Of a stretch of DNA of 41,711 nt, positions 41,212 through 41,711 are shown one piece after another. The position numbers were made by a program, and so were the translations under genes. The notes beneath the pieces are model-generated. The model made no database searches. It had not been told where the DNA came from and saw only the letters and a program-made list of their open reading frames with translations. Origin of the DNA: JBQSUQ01 sp052384575 (GTDB lineage Bacteria; Pseudomonadota; Gammaproteobacteria; Enterobacterales; Pasteurellaceae); assembly GCA_052384575.1 (NCBI GenBank), contig JBQSUQ010000008.1, one strand, 5' to 3'. Position 1 is the stretch's first letter, and each line of letters opens with the position of its first letter.

Positions 41212-41225
41212 TTGACATATATCAA
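41212..41225 (-). promoter_or_regulatory. FNR-like box upstream of nrdD
   Basis: TTGACATATATCAA matches the FNR consensus TTGAT-N4-ATCAA with a single change. A TATTAA -10 candidate at 41185-41180 puts the box centre about 45 bp upstream of the start site, near the class II activation position. FNR activation of nrdDG under anaerobiosis is known in E. coli. Confidence 0.6.
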
Positions 41226-41230
41226 TGTAA

Positions 41231-41250
41231 AAAAATAAGTTGTTATTTTT
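41231..41250. other. AT-only hairpin between nrdD and the tRNA genes
   Basis: AAAAATAA and TTATTTTT pair around GTTG. It lies downstream of tRNA-Trp on the minus strand and upstream of nrdD. It could weakly end rRNA-operon transcription, but no GC-rich terminator was found in 41127-41347. Confidence 0.3.
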
Positions 41251-41347
41251 ACTTAATTTATAGAGGAGAAAAATAATAAAAGTGCGGTGTAAAATTGAAT
41301 AATTTTATAAAAAATAAATTTGGGGAAATGATAAAGAAAGAATTAAA

Positions 41348-41423
41348 TGGCAGGGGCGGAGAGGCTCGAACTCCCAACACCCGGTTTTGGAGACCGGTGC
41401 TCTACCAATTGAACTACGCCCCT
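41348..41423 (-). tRNA. tRNA-Trp (anticodon CCA)
   Basis: Minus-strand cloverleaf of 76 nt, starting AGGGGCGTAGTTCAATTGG and ending with encoded CCA. The acceptor stem AGGGGCG pairs with CGCCCCT, the anticodon loop CTCCAAA gives CCA and the T loop is GTTCGAG. 17 bp separate it from tRNA-Asp. Confidence 0.97.
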
Positions 41424-41440
41424 ATTGGTATGGAAAAGAT

Positions 41441-41517
41441 TGGCGGAATGGACGGGACTCGAACCCGCGACCCCCTGCGTGACAGGCAGGTATTCTAACC
41501 AGCTGAACTACCACTCC
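41441..41517 (-). tRNA. tRNA-Asp (anticodon GTC)
   Basis: Minus-strand cloverleaf of 77 nt, starting GGAGTGGTAGTTCAGCTGG and ending with encoded CCA. The anticodon loop CTGTCAC gives GTC. It is almost identical to the E. coli tRNA-Asp. Directly downstream of the 5S rRNA gene, as in rRNA operons with distal tRNAs. Confidence 0.98.
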
Positions 41518-41529
41518 GCTAAATTTGAT

Positions 41530-41646
41530 ATTTGGCAGTGTCCTACTCTCACATGGGGAAGCCCCACACTACCATCGGCGTTACAGCATTTCACTTCTGA
41601 GTTCGGCATGGGATCAGGTGGTGCTACTGCACTGTTGCTGCCAAAA
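41530..41646 (-). rRNA. rrf: 5S ribosomal RNA
   Basis: The minus strand contains the conserved 5S core CCCATGCCGAACTCAGAAGT, then GCCGATGGTAGTGTGGGG and GAGAGTAGGACACTGCC. Terminal stem TTTGGCAG (41645-41638) pairs with CTGCCAAA (41538-41531). Ends are set from the stem and may be off by a few bases. Confidence 0.95.
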
Positions 41647-41649
41647 TAA

Positions 41650-41696
41650 TTTTTATTTAGTTAATTTACTCATTGAATAAACTAACTAAATAAAAA
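41650..41696. repeat. Inverted repeat in the 5S-5S spacer
   Basis: TTTTTATTTAGTTA (41650-41663) and TAACTAAATAAAAA (41683-41696) form a perfect 14-bp stem around a 19-nt loop, filling the short spacer between the two 5S genes. A likely RNA-processing stem. Confidence 0.7.
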
Positions 41697-41697
41697 C

Positions 41698-41711
41698 CTG
41701 GCGGTGTCCTA
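41698..41711 (-). rRNA. rrf: 3' end of a second 5S rRNA (partial)
   Basis: The last 14 bases read, on the minus strand, TAGGACACCGCCAG, matching the 3' end of 5S rRNA (compare TAGGACACTGCCAA in the complete copy). The rest lies beyond the window. The 3' end of 23S rRNA does not look like this. Confidence 0.7.

Larger units (their letters stand above)
1309..41288. repeat. Haemophilus-type DNA uptake signal sequences (36 copies)
   Basis: Perfect 9-mers read by eye. AAGTGCGGT on + begins at 1309, 2726, 8021, 13222, 14515, 16755, 17439, 27957, 31524, 31709, 32848, 33942, 34626, 36967, 38992 and 41280. ACCGCACTT (minus orientation) begins at 1544, 2864, 4331, 5962, 8453, 11136, 11974, 12483, 15390, 15957, 19841, 20191, 21606, 24169, 30403, 31552, 32803, 35878, 36950 and 38495. 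That is 16 and 20. These bind the type IV pilus uptake machinery for natural transformation. Opposed pairs form terminators after mnmA and purB. The longest gap is 24178-27956, across nqrB to nqrF. Confidence 0.95.

Noticed and set aside
1..41711. CRISPR array, phase-variable simple-sequence repeats, restriction-modification genes or prophage genes
   Set aside because: I looked for regularly spaced repeats, tetranucleotide tracts and typical phage or methylase motifs and saw none.

Overview
The window is chromosomal DNA of a Pasteurellaceae bacterium, most likely a Haemophilus species. The strongest sign is the Haemophilus-type DNA uptake signal (AAGTGCGGT / ACCGCACTT): I counted 36 perfect 9-mers by eye, about one per 1.2 kb, several of them paired in terminators. 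Low GC, Haemophilus-like proteins and a complete Na+-translocating NADH:quinone reductase locus agree. The aconitase gene argues against H. influenzae Rd, which is reported to lack aconitase; an H. parainfluenzae-like species is possible, but I cannot fix the species from sequence alone.

Layout. 1-175: 3' end of an IS200/IS605-type tnpA with hairpins. 178-1560 (-): a reduced ribose locus, rbsD-rbsK, with no transporter genes between them. 1716-5466 (-): membrane metallophosphoesterase and aconitase B. 5628-8081 (+): plsB. 8143-10282 (-): cpxR-cpxA. 10442-13204 (+): upp, uraA and hda. 13249-17379 (-): serA, rpiA, hemW, ybjQ and rdgB. 17514-20802 (+): pyrR, surA, ksgA and apaH. 20861-21870: divergent YajG-type lipoprotein gene and bolA. 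22124-29384 (+): nqrABCDEF-apbE-nqrM, i.e. the enzyme with its two maturation factors. 29405-31515 (+): an ADP-ribosylglycohydrolase-family gene tightly coupled to mnmA. 31610-34658 (-): nikKLMQO nickel/cobalt ECF transporter. 34936-36933 (+): hflD-purB. 36992-38494: a small accessory cassette of XRE regulator (-), small membrane protein (+) and Cys-rich EexN-like lipoprotein (+). 38517-41126 (-): nrdD-nrdG anaerobic ribonucleotide reductase. 41348 to the end (-): tRNA-Trp, tRNA-Asp, one 5S rRNA and the 3' end of a second 5S rRNA, the tail of an rRNA operon.

Most of the window is core metabolism. The parts that go beyond routine annotation are regulatory or accessory. Twin identical operators 28 bp apart cover the divergent promoter region of the XRE/lipoprotein cassette. 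A MerR-type promoter with a 19-bp spacer and a dyad precedes nikK, with no regulator gene beside it. Paired NrdR boxes 31 bp apart plus an FNR-like box precede nrdD. A good PurR-like operator precedes rpiA. The ribose locus appears reduced next to an IS200-like element. No intergenic stretch exceeds about 280 bp. I saw no CRISPR array, prophage, restriction system or simple-sequence phase-variation tract.
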